This document shows, in pieces, positions 45,053 through 56,885 of a DNA stretch of 64,000 nucleotides (its first letter is position 1; each line of letters starts with the position of its first letter). A model generated the notes under the pieces. It saw only the letters and a program-made list of their open reading frames with translations. It ran no database searches and was not told where the DNA came from. Both the position numbers and the translations under genes were made by a program. The stretch comes from Siphonodentalium dalli (lineage: Eukaryota; Mollusca; Scaphopoda; Gadilida; Siphonodentaliidae). The stretch covers positions 129,073,605 to 129,137,604 of the forward strand of contig CP136064.1 of NCBI GenBank assembly GCA_032622095.1, in the 5' to 3' direction.

Positions 45053-45239
45053 TATCTTCTTAACAGTCATATTTATATGGGAATTGCAATCAAGGCATTC
45101 ACACAATGAGCTAGCAAAAAGAGATAACTAGAAGAAGCATTACACGTATATTTATCATTCTATTGAAGAGATACATATATTCGTGCAAACTGAGAGACCT
45201 CGAACCGTCAGAGGATTGCATATATATAATAACAAAATT

Positions 45240-45491
45240 TAGTCTGTTCCATTCAATACAGTTTCCACAAAAAGTTACAATTTGTCAAGAGATATGGAAG
45301 GCCTGTTCAAAAATAGTGGTCACAGTGTGCAGTCAAATATAGTTTCTTCTGATATACAAGAAAATGCAGTTAGTAGCACAAGACTTTTCAGGATCCTACC
45401 AATACGGACATCTGAGAAGGGTTTTAGAACAGACTCATCGACTGACATAAACAACTCAAAATCTCGCTCTGTGCCTGGCACATGTAGCTGA
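45240..45491 (+). CDS. ORF in the unique segment of the Helitron, possible captured fragment
   Basis: Open from about 45240, with an in-frame TTG/ATG region at 45282-45294, to a TGA at 45489-45491. The translation includes DMEGLFKNSGHSVQSNIVSS and ILPIRTSEKGFRTDSSTDIN: polar, Ser/Thr-rich, and unlike the satellite around it. Helitrons often carry host gene pieces, so this is the best candidate for cargo. The duplicate at 48516-48767 is identical in protein. No homologue recognised. Confidence 0.28.
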
Positions 45492-45909
45492 TATATGTGC
45501 GCAGCAACAGTTCGTTTAAACTAAGAATATTTAGCCAATATATAGCACCATGAACAGAGGAGCACCTGAAAATTTCTTTGAAACATCTGTATCTTCGTGG
45601 AGATATGATAGCCATGTGTCCTCGAGATCTTAGTCCAACCCACTAGATTGATTGATACATCTCAATATGTAAAACCCAATTATCACTTGAACAATTCCAA
45701 ACGAATACATAATCACCTTCGCAATATGGCGTTGTTTGAGTCAGCGTTGCATCAACAATTGATTTAATAAACAAAATTCCACCAAATTCATACCCGTTTT
45801 TCTCTAATGAAATACCATGAATTAAATCACATTTGGTGTCATTTGTGTCACGGATGGCGAGCGGATATGCACTATCATTGATAAGATTGCTATTCGCCGA
45901 TATCGCCGA

Positions 45910-45914
<5 letters not shown>

Positions 45915-45940
<26 letters not shown>

Positions 45941-48900
45941 GTTCTATAGAAATTCACAGGGGACCATCTAGATGATGCCAAAGGGGTCTACTAGGAGTAG
46001 CTTTTTACGAGAAAGATAATGGTCGGGGTTAGAATTTTCAAAAGTGACGCCGTTGTTGTCAGGGGCAGAAAAGGGGGAGGGGCAGAAAAATAATTTGTCG
46101 CCGATTGCCACCAAACTTATATATAATCATCCCCATAATATGAGTAATCTAATGGCGTGGTTTAAATATGGCAAAAGTCGCGCCGTTCGCGTCAGGGTGC
46201 CCGGAAGGGGGGGGCAGATTTGTTTTTCTGTCGCCGATTGCCACGAAACTTACATATAATCATCCCCATGATATGAAGAATCCATCGGTGTGGTTTAAAT
46301 ATGTCAAAATTGGCGTCGTTTGAGTCAGGGATGAACGGAAGGGGAGAGGGGCACCAAAATTGATAAAACTAATTTTAGCGCCGATTTCCACCAAATTGAT
46401 ATATATTCTTCTTCATGATACAAGGAATCTAATTGTGCGATTTAACAACGCCAAATTGTTGTTTTTGGATGAGAGATTGGGAGGGGGTGGGCACTAAATT
46501 TGATAATAAGTCGCCGATTGCCACCACACTTATACAAAATCATCCCCATGGTATGAGGAGTCTAATGGTGTGGCTGTCAAATGTGGCCTCATTCGAGTCA
46601 GGGTTGCATTGTAAGGGACAGGGGCACCAAAATTTATGCACAATTTTTTTTAGCGCCAATTTCCACCAAATTTATACACGTTCTTATCCATGATACGAGG
46701 AATCTAATCGTGATTTAAAGACGCCATAGTGGTGCTGTTTGAGTGAGAGATGGAGAGGGGAGGGATTGGCACCAAATTTGATAACAAAAATTGTTTAGTC
46801 GTCTGTCAAATGTGGCCTCATTCGAGTCAGGGTTGCATTGAAAGGGACAGGGGCACCAAAATTGATGCACAATTTTTTTAGCGCCAATTTCCACCAAATT
46901 GATACACGTTCTTATCCATGATACGAGGAATCTAATCGTGATTTAACGACGCCATAGTGGTGCTGTTTGAGTGAGAGATGGAGAGGGAGGGATTGGGACC
47001 AAATTTGATAAAAAAAATTGTTTAGTCGCCGATTATCACCAAACTTATAAACAATCATCTCCATGATATCAGGAGTGTAATAGTGTGGTTTAAGGATGTC
47101 ACAAGTGGGACCATTCGAGTCAGTGGTGTATAGAGATGAGAGGGACACAACAAATTATATCTATATGTTTAGTGCCGATTTCCACCAGATTGATACATAT
47201 TCTTCTCCGTGATACGAGGAATCTTATCGTGTGGTTTAGATACACCAAATTGGTGCCCTATGGGTGAGATATATGGGGACCTTAAGTTTGATACGAATTT
47301 GTATACTCGCCAATTTACACCAATTTCATATATATGCATCTCTAATCTCTAATGAGTCTTAGTGTGTGCAGCTTGAGCGCGAAATAGGGACGGGAGGGTC
47401 ACCAAAACTGATACAAAATATTTTTAGTACCAATTACCATCAAATTCAGACACGTTCTTCTCAAATGATACAAGAAATAAAATCGTGCTGTCTGTCTGTC
47501 TTTTTGTCTGTCTGTGTGCGTTCTATATATAACTTCACGCGGTACAATCGAGGCGCCAAGGCGTTCTAAGAGGGGTAACTTTTTACAAGGAAGATAATGG
47601 TGCGGGTTAAAATTTTCTAAAATGATGCTGTTGATTGGAGGGGAAATTAAAAAAATATGGTGAAATAGTTTTGTCGCTGATTTCCACCAAACGAATACAT
47701 AATCACCTTCGCAATATGGCGTTGTTTGAGTCAGCGTTGCATCAACAATTGATTTAATAAACCAAATTCCACCAAATTCATACCCGTTTTTCTCTAATGA
47801 TATACCATGAATTAAATCACATTTGGTGTCATTTGTGTCACGGATGGCGAGCGGATATGCACTATCATTGATAAGATTGCTATTCGCCGATATCCACATA
47901 TAAGTTATATACAGTCACCAGGCCATCTCCATATCATTTTAAGTAGTTGGGCGTTCACATTTCACAATCCCGACATATGGTGACCCACATAAGTCACTTG
48001 AACAATTCCAAACGAATACATAATCACCTTCGCAATATGGCGTTGTTTGAGTCAGCGTTGCATCAACAATTGATTTAATAAACAAAATTCCACCAAATTC
48101 ATACCCGTTTTTCTCTAATGAAATACCATGAATTAAATCACATTTGGTGTCATTTGTGTCACGGATGACGAGCGGATATGCACTATCATTGATAAGATTG
48201 CTATTCGCCGATATCCACATATAAGTTATATACAGCCTCAGGCCATCTCCATGTCATTTTAAGTAGTTGGGCGTTCACATTTCACAATCCCGACATATGG
48301 TAACCCACATAAGTCACTTGAACAATTATATCTTCTTAACAGTCATATTTATATGGGAATTGCAATCAAGGCATTCACACAATGAGCTAGCAAAAAGAGA
48401 TAACTAGAAGAAGCATTACACGTATATTTATCATTCTATTGAAGAGATACATATATTCGTGCAAACTGAGAGACCTCGAACCGTCAGAGGATTGCATATA
48501 TATAATAACAAAATTTAGTCTGTTCCATTCAATACAGTTTCCACAAAAAGTTACAATTTGTCAAGAGATATGGAAGGCCTGTTCAAAAATAGTGGTCACA
48601 GTGTGCAGTCAAATATAGTTTCTTCTGATATACAAGAAAATGCAGTTAGTAGCACAAGACTTTTCAGGATCCTACCAATACGGACATCTGAGAAGGGTTT
48701 TAGAACAGACTCATCGACTGACATAAACAACTCAAAATCTCGCTCTGTGCCTGGCACATGTAGCTGATATATGTGCGCAGCAACAGTTCGTTTAAACTAA
48801 GAATATTTAGCCAATATATAGCACCATGAACAGAGGAGCACCTGAAAAATTCTTTGAAACATCTGTATCTTCGTGGAGATATGATAGCCATGTGTCCTCG

Positions 48901-48958
48901 AGATCTTAGTCCAACCCACTAGATTGATTGATACATCTCAATATGTAAAACCCAATTA
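45915..48958 (+). repeat. Helitron internal duplication, copy 2
   Basis: See copy 1. After 48958 the sequence is unique until the Helitron 3' end, including an AATAAA near 49036. Confidence 0.92.
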
Positions 48959-49266
48959 TCATCTTTTATCGAACTAATGTGTTTATGATGTTCATGTATC
49001 ATATTATAACGTCTAATGTATACGCAGTTGTAATTAAATAAATACTTCATTATTGGTGGAACGGATTAATCGCGATAAACAGAATGACAATTGATAAGGT
49101 GAGCCACTACTTATATTCCATGACTGTAATAATAATGTTTTGTGATGTTATGAGAAAACGTATAACACTTTAAGCAAGAGCATTCTCTATTCCCAACAAA
49201 TATCCACAGAATACATTAACCTTGGCAACGCCGGGTAACCCTGCTAGTGGTTATATATAACCTGCT

Positions 49267-50190
49267 AATGTCAATTCATCACTTACCACAAAATTATAAT
49301 ATATGTCATTTCATCTAGTATTTTCAGAGGGATTAAGATTGAGCTTCTGCAATGGTATCAATAAGAGTCAACAAATACAGATATATTTATTATATTTATC
49401 TGAGACTTTTTTTAGCCTGCATTGAAAATTGAACAAATGACAGTAATCTTACCAATAAGATTAGGCGAACAATTAAAAGCCATTAGAATATACAGGTATT
49501 AATCATTGTATTAGCTGAACAACCTTGGCAGCAAAATGCCAATTAATACTCCAAATCTGTCACACTTACATAGGTACACCTAGGCCTACAGCTGTACCTT
49601 AAATGTAATCAAGCTCATCATTATTAGTACTACATAATTATACTTTCTTTAGCATTGTTTATATGATTTATGCATTCAAATATACAAAGTTTTTGCATTT
49701 ACTGCAACTAGTGCAAAGTTATAACAGAAAGAAATAATTTTACAAATCTACTATAAAAGTAGTCGAAAATCTACGGGATACTAAAGATATCCCGTCAAAA
49801 TTTCCCCCATACCTGTAATGGGAGCTTTTGCTTCAAGTCCGGAAAGGAGGGAAGAATATGACGCAAGACACGACCAAACCGCGATGTTACCCGGGCAATA
49901 CATGTACTAATGCGTCACCCTGACATACCTTTCACATTCCTTTTCCAAAAAAGATACATTTATCGAGCATTTTTGGCGAGCAAGTCACTGAGCAAGTGAA
50001 CATTTTTTAAACATTCGGGTGTGTTCCATCCGACTTCCGGTGACACCGCGCTCGGTATCGTGGGTAAATAAGTTCTGTCAATGACAATGTAGCGCGAAAC
50101 TATTTAGATGTCTCATTAATTTGTACGTTCAGTTTCTCGTCTAATAACTTTGTTTAAATTATTTTTTTCACCGGGATTTAACGTACTATG
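49267..50190. other. Non-coding stretch right of the Helitron
   Basis: A small perfect stem ACGGGATACTAAAGATATCCCGT lies near 49773-49795. No gene. Confidence 0.45.
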
Positions 50191-50194
50191 AAAA

Positions 50195-50298
50195 CCACAG
50201 TGTTCTCTTGGACGTAATGGATACAGAAATAGAACAGAAACATGCCTGATCTCTTGGACGTAAAGATACAGAAATAGAACCGAAACATGCCTATATAT
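50195..50298. repeat. Two tandem copies of a ~50-bp unit
   Basis: CTCTTGGACGTAA(T)...GATACAGAAATAGAAC and CGAAACATGCCT repeat with a period of about 50 bp. Confidence 0.85.
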
Positions 50299-50329
50299 AC
50301 AAATTAAATTAAATAACATACGTACCCGT

Positions 50330-50537
50330 TTTCAATCGTCGCACTCCCTCGCGAAGCGCCCTGTTGTGCTCCCTCACGATGCGCCCTCCAGTTTCTCATC
50401 TAATAACATTATACATACAGGGATTTTTCCACCCTGTTTTAAGGAATGGGTCCTGGGTCTTTACCATTGGGAACAAAATTGCGTCATAGAGGTTTGCACT
50501 TGGTAATGTCTATGACCGATAACGATTATAGTATGGA
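50330..50537 (-). repeat. Repeat Y, uninterrupted inverted copy
   Basis: The complement of 58915-59466. It holds the intact TTAA (50439-50442) that in the other copy is split by the MITE at 58996-59332. Confidence 0.9.
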
Positions 50538-51862
50538 GAGCTGTCAGTGTGAAGATAGTGTACCGGTAATCAAATGCTTTGATGTATATTATATTTGCAC
50601 ACAAAAAACATCAAAACAATAATACATATGACAAACGAGTATTCTCCACGTAATTGACATTGCTAAAATAACCCAGGGACATCTGACGACATACGCGTTT
50701 CTGTGGCATCACGTTCCCTATAGGGCCTACATGTTCTCATGTTTTTGCATGCACCTATAGGCTATAGTACTATATCACTTGACACTATAGTAACACTATT
50801 CGAATTTGGTGAATCCAGTCGTATTTTCCGATTTAGTAACTCTGTATATGTAGATATTACAGTGTATGAACCAATTATATAAGTGGACGTGGGCACATAT
50901 TTGGCCCATGTTTGACCACCCCCTCATTTATTTTGTGTATGTCATTTGTTTCTTTTCTTTGCATATCACCTCTCAATATTATGAGATCACGTTTTATTTG
51001 TAATAATTAAGTCATTATTTTGTACTTTCATTCAGATAATAAGTATATAGCCTACATGCCTACTGCTAAACATCTAGCTAATTAAGGCAATTAAAACACC
51101 AATCATGTTTCTTGCTATGAGTAGTGCGAGCTAGTTATCAACCGGGGGGGGGGGGGGTCACCGGTCGATCAGAAAACCCCATAGAAAACTTCATATAAAT
51201 AGTTCTCGAAAACAGCCAACTAATTTAGCTAAATGTTTATGACAGTTTGAAATACACAAATCTTCTCCATTGTCAGACATGCTTGTTCTCGTTGGCCACT
51301 TGAAGAGAAGATATTTTTCTTGCCCACAATTTTGGGCAACCCACCTCACTAGCATCTTGCAGATAACAATAAAAATAACAATTTGCAAAATGAAAACGAT
51401 TTGTTTACGTCCGCATTCTCCGTCTATGTCGTGTGTCACGTGACCGCAGCCAAGAGACTTTATAAAGTGTCTCGAAAATGAAAAAAAAAAAAATGTTTTC
51501 TCGCAACGTGTACAATTAGGCCGTTTCGTGTCGGATTTTTAACTGGTTATGATATAATATGTAATAGTGGTTTAAATAAACGTATTTTCTGTTAGGTTTG
51601 AGATACTTTTTTATCGATGACGGCTACAATTTAAAACAATTTCTGAAACAGATTAAACTGTCATTTGAACTAAATGAGATAATTTTCCAGTCACATGATT
51701 AATAGGGTTTTATGCGGTTTTAGACCAAAATTAGTGAAATTGGGGGGGAGGGTACCAAAAAATTGGGAGTTAAAAAAAAATTGCAGGTTTGGGAGTGCAT
51801 CGACAGGATCTTTGGTCCCTGATTTTTTCTCCACCAATTCTGGTTGTAGACGCACTGGTCCA
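50538..51862. other. Non-coding stretch
   Basis: G14 at 51144-51157 and A13 near 51481-51493. Overlapping ~60-codon frames on both strands at 51691-51883 are not convincing. No gene. Confidence 0.45.
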
Positions 51863-52298
51863 GGTGCTACCACAACCGAGTAACTTCCAAAGTATATAAT
51901 TTACGCCTCCTAATGTTATCAAGCTATGCTGACAATCAAACATAAAAAATATTATTGTGTAGACTTTACTGTAGCAGTATAATGTTTGCAAACTATACTA
52001 AAAAACACTTATAAAGAGCGTTCCATTTGCATGCATATGCATTTTATATACACTTATCTCTATACAATTCATATTATATTTGTGTCATTTTTTCAGTTTA
52101 ATCCCTTCATACACTGCTAATGAACTTCGGGGTCGAGCCCTTTATATGTAACAATCCTCAATTCATAATGTTGTTACCCCTTATTAATTGTAAGTGCATT
52201 ACAATTCGTGCAATTATGTACGATATGAACATAGCTGTGTTACAGCACTAAATTTATCATCTGGCAGTACAGCGAATGCATAAGCATACACTTTTGTT
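51863..52298 (+). repeat. Repeat X, left part (split by MULE)
   Basis: From GGTGCTACCACAACCGAGTA and TTCCAAAGTATATAATTTAC to CATACACTTTTGTT. It continues at 53950-54293; the whole matches 58132-58878, which is uninterrupted. Confidence 0.9.
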
Positions 52299-52559
52299 GG
52301 CTTATTCTCACTTTGCCGACGACCCTGCAAAAATATCGCCGGCAAGGTGTGAGCGTCGCGCCTATAGTCTGTATTAATTTTATAACAGTTTGCCCGGCTC
52401 CCGTTTGCAATGTTGTTTTAGCATGCTGCCTAAACGAGTTTCAAGTGAGATGAGCGATTTTCATGTTCAGTCAGTGAAATAGTAGTAAACTGTTATTCGT
52501 ATTGAGCGATCGTATTGAGCTATATAAACCCAATGTCTCTCCAAAGTTGATCATATTCA

Positions 52560-53622
52560 ATGTTCTGCCTGCATCATGGCAAGTTCTCAGTAAATGTATT
52601 CTTCATCTCCAACGATCGAGGAGGCAAACACAACCATCTAGCACAGTCCGAATCTATACCATCAGATGTACACGATACATGCGTTCGTCGACAACAAGAT
52701 GTTGCCACTTGTGTATGGATTCCTGTCGAACAAGAATCAGGCGACATACACCATATTCTTCCAGAAACTAAAACAAAAGGCCAACGATGTCAACATCCAG
52801 CTTAAAGATACGGGCGGCGTTGGTGGTGGGTATGCTGTTAAAATATTCACCTCCGGCAAAAACCGCCATAAACAGAAGGAATAGTGAGATATAGACATAC
52901 TTTGTTCTTATCTAAACAGAAATATGGCATTAACAGTATGTTATTGTCAATTTTGTCCCATTTGTTATGTAAACAAAGGCAAAAAAACGTTACGTTTCCT
53001 GGCTTTTGTTTAGATCCGGATATGGTAAACATAAAGAGCGTTATTTGTTACTGTTTTCCTGATATGGAAATAATAAAGAGCGTTTATATCATTTTTGTGT
53101 GATTAACCAATAGAATTGCGCTGTGTTATGTAAACAGAAGCACAGAAACACAACTTCTGTAACACGAGCAGAATATTGTTTACGTACACCATCGTACGTC
53201 TTGACGACAATATACTAGTTACGCGCTGATTGTGTTTGGTATATGAGCGGAACTGTATATATTTTGGTGTTCTTCTGTTGATGGAGATTTGAACAAATAT
53301 AAACATTTCTGCAACGAACGCCGCCCGTGCCTTTAACACACCAACCGTGTTCACAGACTCCGAGAAAGCGGCACAGAACGCGATTAAAGACATATTTCCA
53401 TCAAAACCAAACATATTCGACACGATCGACCACATTAATAAAGAGCAAGCATATACAGAATCGACGATACTTCAACTTACTGGTGGTGGCAGGGTTCAAC
53501 AATAGAGAAGAAAATATCCGGCGGTCAACGCGTCTCTTAGACATTTCAAGAGAATATTCAGTGAAAACGAGATCAACATTGTAGAATACTTAGATTCAAT
53601 CGCTAAATTAGTTCGCCATTGA
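52560..53622 (+). pseudogene. MULE transposase remnant (FLYWCH/DDE type)
   Basis: Part 1 spans 52560-52801 in two frames, with a deletion between the FLYWCH-like piece and the DDE segment. Part 2 (53337-53622) resumes in the same frame across the MITE and includes the block with DSEKAAQNAI typical of MULE transposases (DFEKAAxNA). The usual downstream GCxFH region is not found. The last piece, NASLRHFKRIFSENEINIVE to a TGA at 53620-53622, is in another frame. Confidence 0.75.
52802..53336 (+). mobile_element. TTAA MITE (family A), nested in the MULE
   Basis: TTAAAGATACGGGCGGCGTT at the left, the inverse of TTAAAGGCACGGGCGGCGTT at the right, 535 bp including both TTAAs. Removing one TTAA-to-TTAA interval rejoins the MULE transposase frame. 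Two ATAAAGAGCG boxes (53031, 53078) lie inside. No transposase. Confidence 0.9.
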
Positions 53623-53949
53623 GCTTTTTGTTAAAGTATTGTCGTGTATTTGTTATATGTTTGTTATCTCCTTGTATGTATTTTATTAATTATTTTGCAT
53701 AAATAAATAAATAAAACATGACATAGATTATTTCCTAACATCAACATTGAAGCAGCACCAAAGGTTCCAAAACCCAAGTTCCCAAATTGACAAATCATTA
53801 AAAACCTACAAAAAGAGAGGACAAACCATTAAAACACTAAAAGAAAAGAGGAATAGACTATAAGCGGCAAATGATTGAAGTAATGGATTATTGACACCTC
53901 GTGCAGGTACCCCTGGAAACAATAGCCGTCGGCAAAGTGAGATGCTCCC

Positions 53950-54293
53950 CTTTTGTTTACAATTAAGAATTTTTCCCCATAGTACAATCAGGAAGGTCTA
54001 TATGTGTACGTTTTACAATAATTCGTGTATAGTATCATTTTTGTGGATATTGCTTGGTGTGTGGCCCTCGTGATATTACTACCCCTATGATTTAAACTAG
54101 CTGAACGGTTTGACTGGTACGCTGCCGTTCTATACTTATTCTATATTTATTTTGACATTCAAAATTGTCCGTGTGGCGCTTCGGAATGTGTACCTAGGTT
54201 TATTACGCACCTTTGTCCATGTTACCGAAGACAGGTTTACCCCTGTAATCTACGGTGTTCCCAGCCCCCCTGGATCTCTATATTGTTACAACA
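53950..54293 (+). repeat. Repeat X, right part
   Basis: CTTTTGTTTACAATTAAGAA to CTCTATATTGTTACAACA. The frame TGTLPFYTYSIFILTF... is open in both copies of X, but its two differences are both amino-acid changing, giving no sign of selection. Confidence 0.88.
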
Positions 54294-54709
54294 AATGTTG
54301 TGTAGGCAGGCATTGTGTTTACAGGAAAACCTTAGTTTCGGCTTTGACATTTGACGATTTCGTTCCACTCTACATTTTATTAATTTCCTTTACAATTTAT
54401 ATTTCATGACGGCCTCTCCTTGTTTTGTTTACTTACTTTGCGGCGTACTGGCCTATACTCTCAGCTCAACATCAATTAACTATATAAACCTAGATGTAGA
54501 AATTAGATTAATGCTACAATGGATACGATTCGTTAAGAAGAGCGTGTAAAAGCCCAAAGCTATTTTGGAGTACTATCAAGCAGATAAATAGGAACAATAC
54601 TGAACGAGATTTTGTCAGCGATGTACCATTAAATGAATTTTATACGCATTTCCAAAAAATTAATGAACCTGGTGATACTGATGAAGATTTTGAGCCCCTC
54701 TTAAACCAG

Positions 54710-56697
54710 ATGTATGACGAAAATGATGACAGCTTACTGAATGTTAACTTTACCCGAGATGAAATTCTGAGTGCCATTGACCGACTTAAGAGCGGGAAAT
54801 CTCCCGGATCTGATAACATATTAGCCGAATATATTATAGCTACTAAACACCTGATGATTGACATATACTTGAAACTCTTCAACACCGTATTCAGAAACGG
54901 TATCTTCCCAGAGCGATGGACGGAGGGCTTGATTCAACCTATTTTTAAAAAGAAAGGGAAACGGTCAAACCCAGACTCGTATCGCGGAATCACCCTCCTT
55001 AGTATAATGGGGAAAATGTTTACATCGATTTTGAATAAGCGCTTAGTTGAATTTTGCGACCAATGCGAAACCATTTCTGAATTTCAGGCAGGCTTCAGGA
55101 AAAATCACTCAACTGTTGACAATGTTTTTATTCTCAAGTGCATAATCGACATATATCTTTCAAAAGGAAAAAAATTGTATTGTTGTTTCATTGACTTTAA
55201 AAAAGCATTTGACACGGTATGGCGTGACGGCCTTTGGGTTAAAATGATGACAGCAAATATTAATGGCAGAATTCTTAATGTAATACGTAGTATGTATGGA
55301 AACATCAAATCATGCGTTGTACAAGGATGCTACCGATCAGAATTTTTTACTTGTAATATGGGGGTAAGGCAAGGTGAACACTGTCGCCTTTGCTGTTCTC
55401 CATGTATCTTAACGACTTAGAATCATTTCTTGATAACTGTGCCATTGACGGCTTAAAATTCATAAACGACGCGTTTCTCGATACATTCGGAGAGTATATG
55501 AAAATAATGTGCGTATTGTATGCCGATGATACGATTATACTGGCTGAAGACCACACAAGTATGCAGCGAGCGTTGAATGCATTCGCCGATTACGCATCAG
55601 CTTGGAAACTGACGATAAATGTAGACAAAACTAAAGCAATGGTATTCAGTAACCGCAAGGGTGACAACAGGGAACTATTGACTCTCTATGACAATTATAT
55701 TGATTACGTTGATACCATGACTTATTTGGGGATTGATTTTTACCATAACGGAAGGTTCTGCCAAGCGGTAAAGAAAATTGCATCTGTCGGCAAGAAAGCC
55801 ATATATAGTTTCGTAAGTCAAACAGAAAAATTAAAGTTAAGTAACGACCTAGTTCTCACCTTATTTGATAAAACAATTGAACCAATTACTACGTACTGTA
55901 GCGAGGTTTGGGCAATGGAACAATTGTATGAGTTAGACAGTCTAGTCCTGGGATTTTATAAGCAGGTTCTGAGGATGAAAAGAAGTACCCCCACATACAT
56001 GGTCTATGGTGAAATTGGTAGATATCCCCTGAGCATTAAATGTAAAATGCGTATGCTGAACTACTGGAGGCGAATTCTTGATGGCAAATGCTCCCAAGTT
56101 GTGCAAAAGCTGTATCATTTGTTATTGCAGCTCAAAGATTCTGCGAAAACTAATAAGCGAGTAACGTGGATTTCGTGCATTAAGGGGTTAATCGACTCTT
56201 CTGGACAAAACCACGTATGGGATGCACAATGTATTTCCGGTTTTGATATTAGATATATTGAGAATAGGTTTAAAGACCAATTTATCCAAAAATGGTGGGT
56301 GGACATCGATAGTTCATCACGCGGTCGATTCTATCGGAACTTTAAAAAGGAATTTGGTTTTGAGACGTATTTTACGAATTTACCTCGCGATTTGTCACAC
56401 AACATTATGAGATTGATGACAGCCAATCATAGACTAGGAGTCGAAACTAGCAGGTGGGGAAAAGCAAGCAAGCGTGGTAAAAACTGTACGTTATGTGGGC
56501 AGACAGACGCAAATGACGAATACCATATCATATCCGTTTGCACAATCTTTGTTGGGGCCAGGCAGAAATATATACCACGATGGTTCTGGGAGGAACCTGC
56601 TAGATGGAAATTCTACATACTATTAGCGTCCCACAATCCAGAAATCCAGAAAGGCTTAGGCATTGTGACTAAGATAGGACTGAGTAAGATCGAATAG
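54710..56697 (+). pseudogene. LINE reverse transcriptase ORF with one frameshift
   Basis: Two overlapping frames, 54710-55420 and 55390-56697, make one RT polypeptide interrupted at the conserved GVRQG(E/D)-LSP loop. Apart from this lesion both catalytic Asp motifs are intact and no stop codon breaks the downstream 435 codons, so inactivation is recent. Roles by family: target-primed reverse transcription in the nucleus; the C-terminal Cys/His block probably binds nucleic acid. Confidence 0.9.
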
Positions 56698-56756
56698 TAG
56701 TGAGTCGTCGATGCGAAATAACGATGATGATAATTAATATGATGTATATGACCAGT

Positions 56757-56885
56757 GCTGTTATTGTTAATGATGGTGTTGTTGTTGTTGTTGTTGTTGA
56801 TGGTGATGGCGATGACGACGATGAAGATGATGATGATGATAATAATAATAATGGTGATGATAATGGTGACGATGATGGTGATAAT
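56757..56885. repeat. Trinucleotide microsatellite (GTT)n/(GAT)n
   Basis: (GTT)7 followed by interrupted (GATGAT)n and (AAT)n, in the LINE 3' UTR. The Asp/Asn-rich frame across it is repeat translation. Confidence 0.9.

Larger units (their letters stand above)
42641..45682 (+). repeat. Helitron internal duplication, copy 1
   Basis: Identical to 45915-48958 except for about six substitutions and one G-run length change that I could see, an offset of 3,275-3,276 bp. It contains satellite units starting at 42822, 42954, 43101, 43234, 43376 and so on, alternating GTCGCCGATTGCCACC and AGCGCCGATTTCCACC types. Confidence 0.92.
42623..49247 (+). mobile_element. 6.6-kb Helitron with precise ends and internal duplication
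   Basis: The 5' end is TCTATATCTATATTTGCGAA followed by (TGTC)n; the 3' end is CGCCGGGTAACCCTGCTAG with a GGG-TAA-CCC mini-hairpin 4 bases before CTAG. It is inserted between A (42622) and T (49248) with no duplication. The uninterrupted target is preserved in a paralogous repeat at 32717/32718, which fixes both ends to the base. No Rep or helicase frame is present, so it is non-autonomous. Contents: two copies of a ~3.04-kb block (about 12 satellite units of 130-147 bp, a 321-bp tandem repeat and a unique ~600-bp segment), then ~290 bp to the 3' end. Confidence 0.93.
52299..53949 (+). mobile_element. Mutator-like element (MULE), degenerate
   Basis: Ends GGCTTATTCTCACTTTGCCG and the inverse of GGGAGCATCTCACTTTGCCG share TCTCACTTTGCCGACG. 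The 8-bp CTTTTGTT lies on both sides (52291-52298, 53950-53957), and the uninterrupted target is at 58535-58542. Inside are pieces of a MULE transposase: FISNDRGGKHNH (FLYWCH-like), MLPLVYGFLSNKNQATYTIF with KLKQKANDVNIQL, and after a nested MITE TVFTDSEKAAQNAIKDIFP. An in-frame TAG at 53503 and frameshifts follow. The catalytic region is incomplete and the element is dead. Confidence 0.88.
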
